The notes under the pieces: generated by a model | What the model saw: the letters and a program-made list of their open reading frames with translations, nothing else | Told to the model about the DNA's origin: nothing | Databases searched by the model: none | Made by a program: the position numbers and the translations under genes | In this document: one piece after another, positions 5,283 to 12,243 of the stretch | Position numbering within the stretch: the stretch's first letter is position 1 | How the letters are laid out: each line of letters starts with the position of its first letter | Assembly (NCBI GenBank): GCA_000436975.1 | Contig: HG000327.1 | Location: 1-15,286 of the forward strand | Origin: Clostridium sp. CAG:1000 | GTDB lineage: Bacteria; Bacillota_I; Bacilli_A; RF39; UBA660 | DNA length: 15,286 nt | Direction of reading: 5' to 3'

Positions 5283-6788
5283 TTAATTATTTTTTAATTT
5301 ATATGTAATACCAGCCATAGCAAGAGCACTTAATAAAAGTCCTAATGCAGTATAAGCAATGCCATCACCAGTTTTAGGGTTAACTATATTATTATCACTC
5401 TTTACTGAAGTTTTATAACTAAGTAAGTAAGTTGAAAATTTATCTGTTTCAAATGAAACCACACCATTTTCAGCATCATAAGTAGATTCTAAAACATCAA
5501 ATGATCCAACTTGGTTTGAATTAACATGATATCTAATTACTTGGAATTCATAGTTTAATTTACTATCAGTAGTAATTGATTTAACATCAATTGCAAATGG
5601 TATTTTATTAGTTGTTTCTGATAAATTAGAAACCATACTTCCATTATTAGTAACAACAACTCCTAAATCTAATGCTTTAGCAGCTTTGAAATCTTTTACC
5701 AATTCTTTTGCTTCTTGAGCAACTTGATCTCTTTGAGTATCGTTAAGCTCATCCACAGTAGTCTTAATAGCAATATTTGTTAAATCTGTATTATTTAATT
5801 CAGGAATTTTATTTTCATTAACAATACTACTAATTTCATTATTTAATGCTGTTTGTTGTTTAGATTCAATACTACTCGCAACTTCTTTATCTACTACTGT
5901 TGAATAATCAATAGTAACATTTATTGTATCTTTTGCTGGATAATTAGAAGCATAATCTTTAACTACCTTTCCTCCAACTATAACTTTAGAGTCTCCGACT
6001 GCACCTTTAGTTGTTCCAGTAACCATGTTATCAATAACATCTTTAGCAATTGTTACTTTACCACCTCTGATTACTATACCTGCACCACCTTTGTTAGCAG
6101 TGATTTTAACGCCAGATTTTACAGTTAAAGTAGTATCATTAGAGTTATATATACCACAAGAAATGTAACCTGCAGAAACAATATTACTAATTAAGTTTCC
6201 ACCATTAACGTTAACTACATTTCCACCCCATCCAGCATTACCATTATCACCAATAGCAGCATTATCTTTAGTTTCAATAGTTCCGCTATTGATAGTGATT
6301 TTTGCATTATTATGATAAATAATACCAAATTCTTGAGCAGTTATTTTTCCACCATTCATAATAAATGTTGCTTCATTGACACCAACTCCACAATCTTTTA
6401 TTGAGTTAATAGAACCACTTTCTAAAGTAACTTTACTACCAAGTCTTGCTGATACACCTTTACGATTTTTCCCATCTGTTTCTATTAATCCATCAGAGCC
6501 TGAATCTTTAATTGTTAAATTTGCTTTATTAGTTGCGATTACTGCAGCGGTTAATGTTTTACCATTTAAATCAAGTATAACATTTTTTCCATCTACTATA
6601 ATAAAGGGAGCTGTTACCTTATCTACTGTAATAGAAGAAGCTGTTATATTATTTTTAAGTACACATTCTCCTCCATCACTAATACAATTTTTAAGTTCAG
6701 TCTCTGTTGCAACTTCTAAAGCATTTACACCAGTAAGTCCTAGAACTGTGAAAACACCTGCTGTTAAAAACAATTTTAAACCTTTCAT
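5283..6788 (-). CDS. Secreted, wall-anchored beta-helix surface protein
   Basis: 501 aa. A signal peptide (residues 1-~23, MKGLKLFLTAGVFTVLGLTG then VNA) precedes a region of short repeating strands, about 24-270, such as ILDLNGKTLTA, LTIKDSG, FIMNGGKITA, ITINSGTIET, VNVNGGNLIS and VTIAKDV. This is the pattern of a right-handed parallel beta-helix of pectate-lyase-like type. An acidic, helix-prone stretch (~300-375) and a beta-rich domain (~380-460) follow. The end is NPKTGD (470-475), a hydrophobic stretch and KLKNN, i.e. an LPXTG-like sortase signal in the NPxTG form. Expected on the cell surface, possibly as an adhesin or glycan-binding protein; no catalytic residues could be identified. 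No sortase lies in the window. SD AGGAGG (plus 6793-6798) fixes the start. Confidence 0.8.
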   Translation of the reverse strand: MKGLKLFLTAGVFTVLGLTGVNALEVATETELKNCISDGGECVLKNNITASSITVDKVTAPFIIVDGKNVILDLNGKTLTAAVIATNKANLTIKDSGSDGLIETDGKNRKGVSARLGSKVTLESGSINSIKDCGVGVNEATFIMNGGKITAQEFGIIYHNNAKITINSGTIETKDNAAIGDNGNAGWGGNVVNVNGGNLISNIVSAGYISCGIYNSNDTTLTVKSGVKITANKGGAGIVIRGGKVTIAKDVIDNMVTGTTKGAVGDSKVIVGGKVVKDYASNYPAKDTINVTIDYSTVVDKEVASSIESKQQTALNNEISSIVNENKIPELNNTDLTNIAIKTTVDELNDTQRDQVAQEAKELVKDFKAAKALDLGVVVTNNGSMVSNLSETTNKIPFAIDVKSITTDSKLNYEFQVIRYHVNSNQVGSFDVLESTYDAENGVVSFETDKFSTYLLSYKTSVKSDNNIVNPKTGDGIAYTALGLLLSALAMAGITYKLKNN

Positions 6789-6804
6789 ATATCCTCCTTA
6801 TTGT

Positions 6805-6833
6805 TTTATATTTCTATAACACTAAAAATTTAA
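6805..6833 (-). promoter_or_regulatory. Possible promoter of the surface-protein gene
   Basis: On the minus strand TTAAAT (plus 6828-6833), a 17-bp spacer and TATAAA (plus 6805-6810). The predicted +1 (6798) is the first base of AGGAGG. The -35 is weak; a second -10-like TATAGA lies a few bases upstream. No tgt terminator is seen in the 83-bp gap 6789-6871. Confidence 0.35.
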
Positions 6834-6871
6834 TTTTAATACAAGAGAATATACAAAATTAGTCAATTATT

Positions 6872-7987
6872 TTACTTTTTATTATATTTATTTACAAATT
6901 CTTCTCTAAATTCTAATAAATCATCATTTTCAATATGAAGTCTTATATCTTCCATTAACCTAGTCAAGAATCTTATATTATGGATAGATATTAATCTTTG
7001 ACCAAAACTTTCACCTGCAACTATTAAATGTCTTATATATGACTTAGTATAGTTTTTACATGCATAACAGTCACATTCTTTTTCTATTGGTTCTAAATCT
7101 TTAATAAACTTAGCATTTCTTAAATTACATCTTCCATTTCTTGTAAGAGCATTACCATGTCTTGCTAATCTTGTTGGAAGAACACAATCAAATATATCTA
7201 TTCCTCTAATAACGCCATCAATTAAATCTATTGGTTCTCCTACTCCCATTAAATATCTAATTTTATCCTTTGGTAGGTATGGTGTTGTATACTCTATCAT
7301 TTTAAGTTTAGTCATCTGATCTTCACCTACTGAAACACCACCTACTGAATACCCATCAAAATCAAGTTTTGATGTTTCTATCGCAGAATATTTTCTTAAA
7401 TCAGGAAATTCTCCTCCTTGAACAATACCAAATTGTGCCTGAACATCTCTTTTCTTATTAGCATCTAAACTTCTTTTAGCCCATCTTAATGTTCTTTCAA
7501 TACTATTTTTCATGTATTCATGTGTTACTGGATATGGAGGACACTCATCAAAACTCATTATTATATCTGAACCTAATTTATTTTGTATTTCAATACTTTT
7601 TTCAGGTGTTAAAAATAAATTACTTCCATCAATATGACTCTTAAATTTAACGCCCTGTTCACTTATATCCTTAGGTTTAGCAAGACTAAATACTTGAAAT
7701 CCACCACAATCAGTAAGTATAGGCCCTGTTTTATAATTCATAAAATTATGAAGTCCACCGGCATTATCAACCACATCTTCACCTGGCCTTAACCATAAAT
7801 GATATGTGTTTGAAAGTATTACATCCGCACCACAACTTTTTAATTCCTCAGGTGATAATGTTTTAACAGTAGCTTGAGTACCTACTGGCATAAACATTGG
7901 TGTTTTATGTTTACCCCATTTAGTTTCAAATTCTCCAAGTCTCGCACCACATGATGATTCTTTTAATAATTTAAATTTTAAATCCAT
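6872..7987 (-). CDS. tgt: Queuine tRNA-guanine transglycosylase
   Basis: Exchanges G34 of GUN-anticodon tRNAs for preQ1, the first tRNA-level step of queuosine synthesis. 371 aa, the normal bacterial length (~375). The catalytic general acid/base is D93 in LTDCGGFQVFSL. The substrate-binding GG lies in FGIVQGGEF (~187-193), with YSVGGVSVGE at ~213-222. The nucleophile is D267 in GIDIFDCVLPTR. The zinc site is C305, C307 and C310 (CDCYAC) plus H336 in SIHNIRF. All key residues are present. The start ATG overlaps the queA stop in TAATG, and the SD AGGAGG lies inside the end of queA, implying translational coupling. Confidence 0.97.
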   Translation of the reverse strand: MDLKFKLLKESSCGARLGEFETKWGKHKTPMFMPVGTQATVKTLSPEELKSCGADVILSNTYHLWLRPGEDVVDNAGGLHNFMNYKTGPILTDCGGFQVFSLAKPKDISEQGVKFKSHIDGSNLFLTPEKSIEIQNKLGSDIIMSFDECPPYPVTHEYMKNSIERTLRWAKRSLDANKKRDVQAQFGIVQGGEFPDLRKYSAIETSKLDFDGYSVGGVSVGEDQMTKLKMIEYTTPYLPKDKIRYLMGVGEPIDLIDGVIRGIDIFDCVLPTRLARHGNALTRNGRCNLRNAKFIKDLEPIEKECDCYACKNYTKSYIRHLIVAGESFGQRLISIHNIRFLTRLMEDIRLHIENDDLLEFREEFVNKYNKK

Positions 7988-9033
7988 TATTTAACCTCCT
8001 TATCAGTTAAAAACATCGCATCTCCGAAAGAGAAAAATCTATATTTATTTTCTATCGCATGCTTATATGCATTCATTATAATATCAACACTACTAAATGC
8101 AGAAACAAGCATTACAAGTGTACTTTTAGGTAAATGAAAATTAGTTATTAAAGCATCACATGATTTAAATTCATGAGGCGGATAAATAAATATATCAGTC
8201 TCTTCACATGTACTTTTAAAAGAGTTGTATTTTTGATAATTTGCCTCTAATGTCCTTAATGAAGTAGTCCCAACACATATAATTCTTCTTTTTTCTTTTT
8301 TTGCTTTATTTAATTTATTTGCAACTTCTTCAGTTATTTCATACTTTTCACTATGCATATCATGATGAGTTATATCCCCTTCAGTTACTGGTCTAAATGT
8401 TCCAAGTCCTACATTAAGTGTTACATATAAAATATCTACATTTTTTTCTCTTATTTTTTCTAATAGTTCTTTTGTAAAATGAAGTCCAGCAGTAGGCGCA
8501 GCCGCACTTCCTAAATTTTTAGCATATACAGTTTGATATCTATCATTATCCTTTAGTTTTTCATGTATATATGGTGGTAAAGGCATCGCACCAACTTTAT
8601 TTAAATGTTCTAAAAATATTCCTTTATAATTAAATTTAACATGAGTTATACCATCATTTAATACATCAGTAACAACACACTCAAAATCATCGTCAAAAGA
8701 TATAACTGTTCCTTTTTTAACTCTTTTTTGTGGTCTTACTAAAGTTTCCCATTCATCACTTTCTATTTCTTTTAATAATAATACTTCTATCTTAGCATTA
8801 GTTTCTTTCTTTATACCATATATTCTACTTGGTAAGACCTTAGTATTATTAAGTACAAGAGTATCTCCACTCTCTAAATAATTGATGATGTTATAAAATA
8901 CATCATCTTTAAAACTTCCATCTTTTTTATTTACAACTAATAATTTAGAATGATCTCTTTCTCTTAATGGGGTCTGTGCTATTAAAGACTCATCTAAATT
9001 ATAGTCATAAGTTTCTATATTCTTATAATCCAT
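7987..9033 (-). CDS. queA: tRNA preQ1(34) S-adenosylmethionine ribosyltransferase-isomerase
   Basis: Transfers the ribosyl part of SAM to preQ1 in tRNA, forming epoxyqueuosine. 348 aa, standard length. Family signatures are YDLDE-like YDYNLDESLIAQTPL at the N-terminus, VLNNTKVLPSRI, PLPPYIHEKLKDNDRYQTVYA, GSAAAPTAGLHFT, LNVGLGTFRPV, ICVGTTSLRTLE and TNFHLPKSTLVMLVSAF. First gene of the queA-tgt operon. No queG or queC-F genes are in the window, so preQ1 may be made elsewhere or taken up. It consumes SAM, the product of metK ~6.4 kb away. ATG 9031-9033 is preceded by GTGGAG (plus 9035-9040), whose first two bases lie in a leader hairpin. Confidence 0.97.
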   Translation of the reverse strand: MDYKNIETYDYNLDESLIAQTPLRERDHSKLLVVNKKDGSFKDDVFYNIINYLESGDTLVLNNTKVLPSRIYGIKKETNAKIEVLLLKEIESDEWETLVRPQKRVKKGTVISFDDDFECVVTDVLNDGITHVKFNYKGIFLEHLNKVGAMPLPPYIHEKLKDNDRYQTVYAKNLGSAAAPTAGLHFTKELLEKIREKNVDILYVTLNVGLGTFRPVTEGDITHHDMHSEKYEITEEVANKLNKAKKEKRRIICVGTTSLRTLEANYQKYNSFKSTCEETDIFIYPPHEFKSCDALITNFHLPKSTLVMLVSAFSSVDIIMNAYKHAIENKYRFFSFGDAMFLTDKEVK

Positions 9034-9072
9034 ACTCCACTAGGAAAACAGCCTAGTTTCACCTTCCCTTCG
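9034..9072 (-). promoter_or_regulatory. queA leader with hairpin touching the Shine-Dalgarno
   Basis: The predicted 39-nt leader contains ACTAGG...CCTAGT (plus 9039-9044 and 9052-9057; 7-nt loop), a 6-bp hairpin whose 3' strand ends in the first bases of GTGGAG. The purine-rich GAAGGGAAGGTGAAA segment lies upstream. It does not match the preQ1-I or preQ1-II aptamer consensus as I know them. Confidence 0.45.
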
Positions 9073-9078
9073 CATTAG

Positions 9079-9087
9079 ATTTTACCA
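9079..9087 (-). promoter_or_regulatory. Extended -10 promoter of queA-tgt
   Basis: On the minus strand TGGTAAAAT (TG-n-TAAAAT, plus 9079-9087) with no good -35; the predicted start is near 9072. It lies just after the trxA terminator. Confidence 0.5.
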
Positions 9088-9096
9088 TAATTAAAT

Positions 9097-9122
9097 AAAA
9101 AAAGATAGTTATTTAAACTATC
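9097..9122 (-). terminator. Rho-independent terminator of the cvpA-trxA operon
   Basis: On the minus strand GATAGTT and AACTATC (plus 9104-9110 and 9116-9122) form a 7-bp stem with a 5-nt loop, followed by seven T. Located 40-65 bp after the trxA stop, it separates this operon from queA-tgt. Confidence 0.85.
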
Positions 9123-9161
9123 AATTCTTAACTGTAAACTTTAATATATAAAACAATAAAG

Positions 9162-9458
9162 TTATAACTTCTCTATTATTTCTAATAGTTCATCTTCAGT
9201 ATGAAAACCAACTATTTCTTCTTGCTTTTCTCCATCTTTAACAAATATTAAAGTCGGAACACTCATTATTCTATATTTACTTGTTAATTCTGGAAACTCA
9301 TCAATATCTATTTTTATAATATTTATTTTATCACTTATTGTTTCTAATACTGGGGCTAACATTTTACATGGCCCGCACCACTCTGCATAAAAATCAAGTA
9401 AATGAGTTCCTTCTTTTATAAGTTCATCTAAATTATCTTTTTCTAAATGTATCATCAA
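9162..9458 (-). CDS. trxA: Thioredoxin
   Basis: Small cytosolic disulfide reductase, 98 aa (family ~105). The redox motif W27-C28-G29-P30-C31-K32 lies in FYAEWCGPCKM, the buried aspartate equivalent in LLDFYAEW, and the cis-proline P68 in MSVPTLIF. No signal peptide, so it acts in the cytosol, presumably with a thioredoxin reductase elsewhere. Two tandem ATG codons (9456-9458 and 9453-9455) could start it. The first overlaps the cvpA TGA in ATGA, which fits translational coupling; AGGA lies ~11 nt upstream. Last gene of its operon. A more specialised thioredoxin-like role cannot be excluded. Confidence 0.93.
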   Translation of the reverse strand: MMIHLEKDNLDELIKEGTHLLDFYAEWCGPCKMLAPVLETISDKINIIKIDIDEFPELTSKYRIMSVPTLIFVKDGEKQEEIVGFHTEDELLEIIEKL

Positions 9459-10123
9459 TTTAATTTTCCTTTCTCTTTTAGTAAATTAATATTATCTTCT
9501 GATATTATATCATATTTAATAAATAATTTTATTGCTTCATCATTAAATACTTTTTTATTATTTTTATATTTATCAGCAAGATCATCTATTTCATAAACAG
9601 CATTTCTAATTCCTTCAGTTGCCTTACTCATAAATGGTGTTTTATCAAGTATAAAGTTTCCTAATTTAGACTCATTCATACCTGTTACATTCAAAAATGG
9701 TTGATTTAATGTAAATAATACTATAAATACTATAATGTATCCTTCTATTGCTCCTAAAATAGCACCACCTATTTTAGAAAAGAATCCTAATATTATAGTA
9801 GCTTTTAATATTGTTTCTATTATGCCTGTTAATTTAAGTATTATTCTAAGTATTAAATAAATAACTGAGAAAACCACTAAGAATGCTATAAGTTCATAAA
9901 CTAATATATTTAAAGCAGACACCCCTTCTAGTGGCCCATGAAAATTAAAAAATGGTAAATACTTATACATAAATGTCGCTACATAATCTTTTAAATGAAA
10001 AGATACTATAAGTACTAATAATATACCTACTAAATAAACTGTTTCCTTAATAAGTCCTCTTCTTAGTCCTCCCATCGCACCAAGAATTATACATATTATA
10101 ATTACTGCATCAACTATATTCAT
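9455..10123 (-). CDS. cvpA: CvpA family membrane protein
   Basis: 222 aa. The N-terminal ~145 residues hold four transmembrane helices (about 4-22, 28-46, 72-96 and 115-142). The CvpA start pattern is VDAVIIICIILGAMGGLRRGLIKETVYLVGILL, with the conserved G-x-x-R-G. The soluble tail (~150-222) is charged and helix-prone. The family is linked in various bacteria to colicin V export, envelope homeostasis and bile tolerance; the molecular activity is unsettled. SD AGGTGA (plus 10127-10132) fixes ATG 10121-10123. It ends in TGA, which shows TGA is a stop here. Nine nucleotides follow the upstream gene's stop, so it is co-transcribed with it and with trxA. Confidence 0.85.
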   Translation of the reverse strand: MNIVDAVIIICIILGAMGGLRRGLIKETVYLVGILLVLIVSFHLKDYVATFMYKYLPFFNFHGPLEGVSALNILVYELIAFLVVFSVIYLILRIILKLTGIIETILKATIILGFFSKIGGAILGAIEGYIIVFIVLFTLNQPFLNVTGMNESKLGNFILDKTPFMSKATEGIRNAVYEIDDLADKYKNNKKVFNDEAIKLFIKYDIISEDNINLLKEKGKLN

Positions 10124-10132
10124 ACTTCACCT

Positions 10133-11569
10133 CTATTTTATTATATATGGAGTTTTTATACTTCCATCTCCACTTGTATATTTAACATCAGATTTTAGTG
10201 TTATAACAGGTCTAACTGCATATTTATCACTAACATTTTTAGGAATTAACTTTCCTTTACTTACAATATAATTATATGAATATGCTCCATTATAATATGC
10301 AGGTGTCATAGTCCAATAATCATTATTTGTATTTAAATATGAATTGTTGCCTATAATACTCACTTCATCAGCAGTAAGTAAACCAACTGGATAATTAAGA
10401 GCATTATTACCATTTTTTAGATTAATACTGAATCTATCAGAAACATTATAGCATTTTAATGTTGGCGCAGAATCAATAGATAATCCTTTAAATGAAGCAT
10501 ACCCTGTATTATTATTAGCATACCCACTTGTGCCATATAAAGTACTATTATATTTAAAATTACTTGTTTTTCTATTATTACAATAATATGAATCACTAAT
10601 TATATTAGAATATTTAGATAGATTATTAATATACCAATTATCTAAAAAAGTCTTTATCTTACTAGAATTAATATTCTTATGTTCATCTATATAATTATTG
10701 CTACTAGCACTACCATACATAAATCCTACATATGCATTATAATTATTATTATCATTAAAGCTTGATACATCTAATACCTTATCAAAATTACAACTATTGT
10801 TTTCATAGTTTCCACTATATACAAGTCTAAGCCCCATATTTTCATCTGTTCTTAATATTTTAAAACAATATCCGGCAAAAATTACATTATTATTAAGAGT
10901 ATTATCTCCTTTAAAATAAAATACTCTCTTACCATCAATACTGTTATTAGTAGTATATATTCCATTTAAAGATGTATTGTCTATTTTGCTTTCAGATTTA
11001 ATATTATAACTCGAAAGAACTTTTTCTAATAAAGTACCTTTACTATAATATTTATCTATGTCAGATTTAACTATCCTAATATTTGACGAAATAGTTTTAT
11101 TTAAGTTATTGCTTTGATCACTATCTGTTTTTAAAAATGTAATATTCATAGAATAAGTTTGTTTTTCATGAGGCTTTAATTCTATATTCGCCGCCACAGA
11201 TGTCTTTATACTAGGAAATATACTTTCTTTTATATATCCCCCATCATTAGAACCATATAGTGTATATACAATATCACTTTGATTTTCAAAATTATTAATT
11301 ATATTGTCAATTATAATATCATAATATATAACCTCATCACTTATATTTTCAATAGTAAATGATTTATTCAATGTATCAGATGGTTTACTATTAACAAGAG
11401 TAATATTACTATTACCAATAAATGATACTTTAATTTTTTTATTAAAAATATCTTCTTCAGTTAAAGAATTGCTTAATTTAATATATGTTATAGTTAAAAG
11501 TATCATAAATATAACTATTAATATTATACCTATAAATGCTAAAGTTACCTTTTTATTATTATCTTTCAT
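10133..11569 (-). CDS. Membrane-anchored extracellular protein, two-domain, unknown function
   Basis: 478 aa from the ATG at 11567-11569. A GTG three codons upstream (11576-11578) is open, but it lies within the AGGTG Shine-Dalgarno and is unlikely to be used. Residues ~8-30 are a single transmembrane anchor, and the rest should be outside. Residues ~45-170 resemble a beta-sandwich with repeated phrases (KSFTIENISDEVIYYDIIID, SDIVYTLYGSNDGG, ELKPHEKQTYSMNITF) known from surface proteins of gut Firmicutes. The C-terminal ~270 residues (FAGYCFKILRTDENMGLRLVYSG, LLTADEVSIIG, DYWTMTPA, VRPVITLKS, GDGSIKTPYII) form a module that recurs in such proteins, possibly DUF6273-like; I do not know its function. 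Four cysteines lie in the C-terminal domain and could pair. First gene of the operon with cvpA and trxA. Confidence 0.65.
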   Translation of the reverse strand: MKDNNKKVTLAFIGIILIVIFMILLTITYIKLSNSLTEEDIFNKKIKVSFIGNSNITLVNSKPSDTLNKSFTIENISDEVIYYDIIIDNIINNFENQSDIVYTLYGSNDGGYIKESIFPSIKTSVAANIELKPHEKQTYSMNITFLKTDSDQSNNLNKTISSNIRIVKSDIDKYYSKGTLLEKVLSSYNIKSESKIDNTSLNGIYTTNNSIDGKRVFYFKGDNTLNNNVIFAGYCFKILRTDENMGLRLVYSGNYENNSCNFDKVLDVSSFNDNNNYNAYVGFMYGSASSNNYIDEHKNINSSKIKTFLDNWYINNLSKYSNIISDSYYCNNRKTSNFKYNSTLYGTSGYANNNTGYASFKGLSIDSAPTLKCYNVSDRFSINLKNGNNALNYPVGLLTADEVSIIGNNSYLNTNNDYWTMTPAYYNGAYSYNYIVSKGKLIPKNVSDKYAVRPVITLKSDVKYTSGDGSIKTPYIIK

Positions 11570-11586
11570 ATTATACACCTATAATA

Positions 11587-11615
11587 ATTATATAATTAAT
11601 AATTAGTTATTTCAA
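11587..11615 (-). promoter_or_regulatory. Promoter of the surface protein-cvpA-trxA operon
   Basis: On the minus strand TTGAAA (plus 11610-11615), a 17-bp spacer and TATAAT (plus 11587-11592). The predicted +1 (11580) is the A of AGGTG; the leader to ATG is ~11 nt. Confidence 0.7.
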
Positions 11616-11621
11616 TAAGAT

Positions 11622-11650
11622 TTGAAATTATTTGCTTTTTTTGATAAAAT
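11622..11650 (+). promoter_or_regulatory. Promoter of def
   Basis: TTGAAA (11622-11627), a 17-bp spacer and TAAAAT (11645-11650). The predicted +1 (11657) is the first G of the GGGAG Shine-Dalgarno. Its -35 lies 6 bp from the -35 of the divergent operon. Confidence 0.7.
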
Positions 11651-11669
11651 ACTCTTGGGAGAAAGAAGT

Positions 11670-12221
11670 ATGTTAAAACAAAAAGATATTTTAGATGAAA
11701 AATCAGGTAAAATACTTAGAACTATTAGTAAAGATGTAGAATTTCCTATGAGTGAGGATGATATATTCTTAATCAATAACATGATTCAATATTTAAGACT
11801 TAGTCAAGATGAAGAGTACGCTCTAAAATATGATATTCGTGCTGGGATGGGACTTGCTGCTGTGCAACTTGGTGTACTTAAAAGGTTCTTTGTTATTTCT
11901 TATAAAAATGATGATGGCACTTTTGAAGAATATAAAGTAATTAATCCAAAAGTACTTTCTCACTCTGAAGAACTAATTTATGTAGAAGAAGGAGAAGGAT
12001 GCTTAAGTGTAAATAGACCTGTTGATGGAATAGTTCCAAGATATGCTAGAATAACCGTTGAATACTATGATGAATTTGGTCAAAAACATGAAAAACGTAT
12101 AAGAGAAGAAATAGCAGTAGCATTTCAACATGAAATAGATCACTTAAATGGAATACTATTTGTAGATAAAATAGATAAAAAAGACCCATATAAAAATCAA
12201 GATAATATGAGAGCAATTTAA
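11670..12221 (+). CDS. def: Peptide deformylase, type 2
   Basis: Removes the formyl group from N-terminal formyl-methionine of new proteins at the ribosome exit. 183 aa, typical of Gram-positive type 2 enzymes. The three metal-site motifs are complete: GMGLAAVQ (residues 59-66), EGCLS with C111 as metal ligand, and QHEIDHLNG with H154, E155 and H158. The start ATG 11670 is chosen because GGGAG (11657-11661) is 8 nt upstream. The reading frame is open to a TTG at 11622, but that codon is the -35 of the promoter, so it cannot be in the mRNA. Standing alone rather than with fmt, it is flanked by a shared terminator. Confidence 0.95.
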   Translation: MLKQKDILDEKSGKILRTISKDVEFPMSEDDIFLINNMIQYLRLSQDEEYALKYDIRAGMGLAAVQLGVLKRFFVISYKNDDGTFEEYKVINPKVLSHSEELIYVEEGEGCLSVNRPVDGIVPRYARITVEYYDEFGQKHEKRIREEIAVAFQHEIDHLNGILFVDKIDKKDPYKNQDNMRAI

Positions 12222-12243
12222 AAGTCAGTTTTCGCTGACTTTT
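12220..12243. terminator. Bidirectional terminator shared by def and smc
   Basis: AAAAGTCAG and CTGACTTTT form a 9-bp stem with a 6-nt TTTTCG loop. It is T-rich on both 3' sides and starts within the def stop (12219-12221) while ending at the base before the smc stop (12244-12246). Confidence 0.88.

Noticed and set aside
11576..11578. GTG start for the cvpA-operon surface protein
   Set aside because: It lies within the AGGTG Shine-Dalgarno serving the ATG at 11567-11569.
11622..11669. Upstream TTG start extending def by 16 residues
   Set aside because: The TTG is the -35 hexamer of the def promoter and the extension would precede the predicted mRNA start; the ATG at 11670 has a proper SD.
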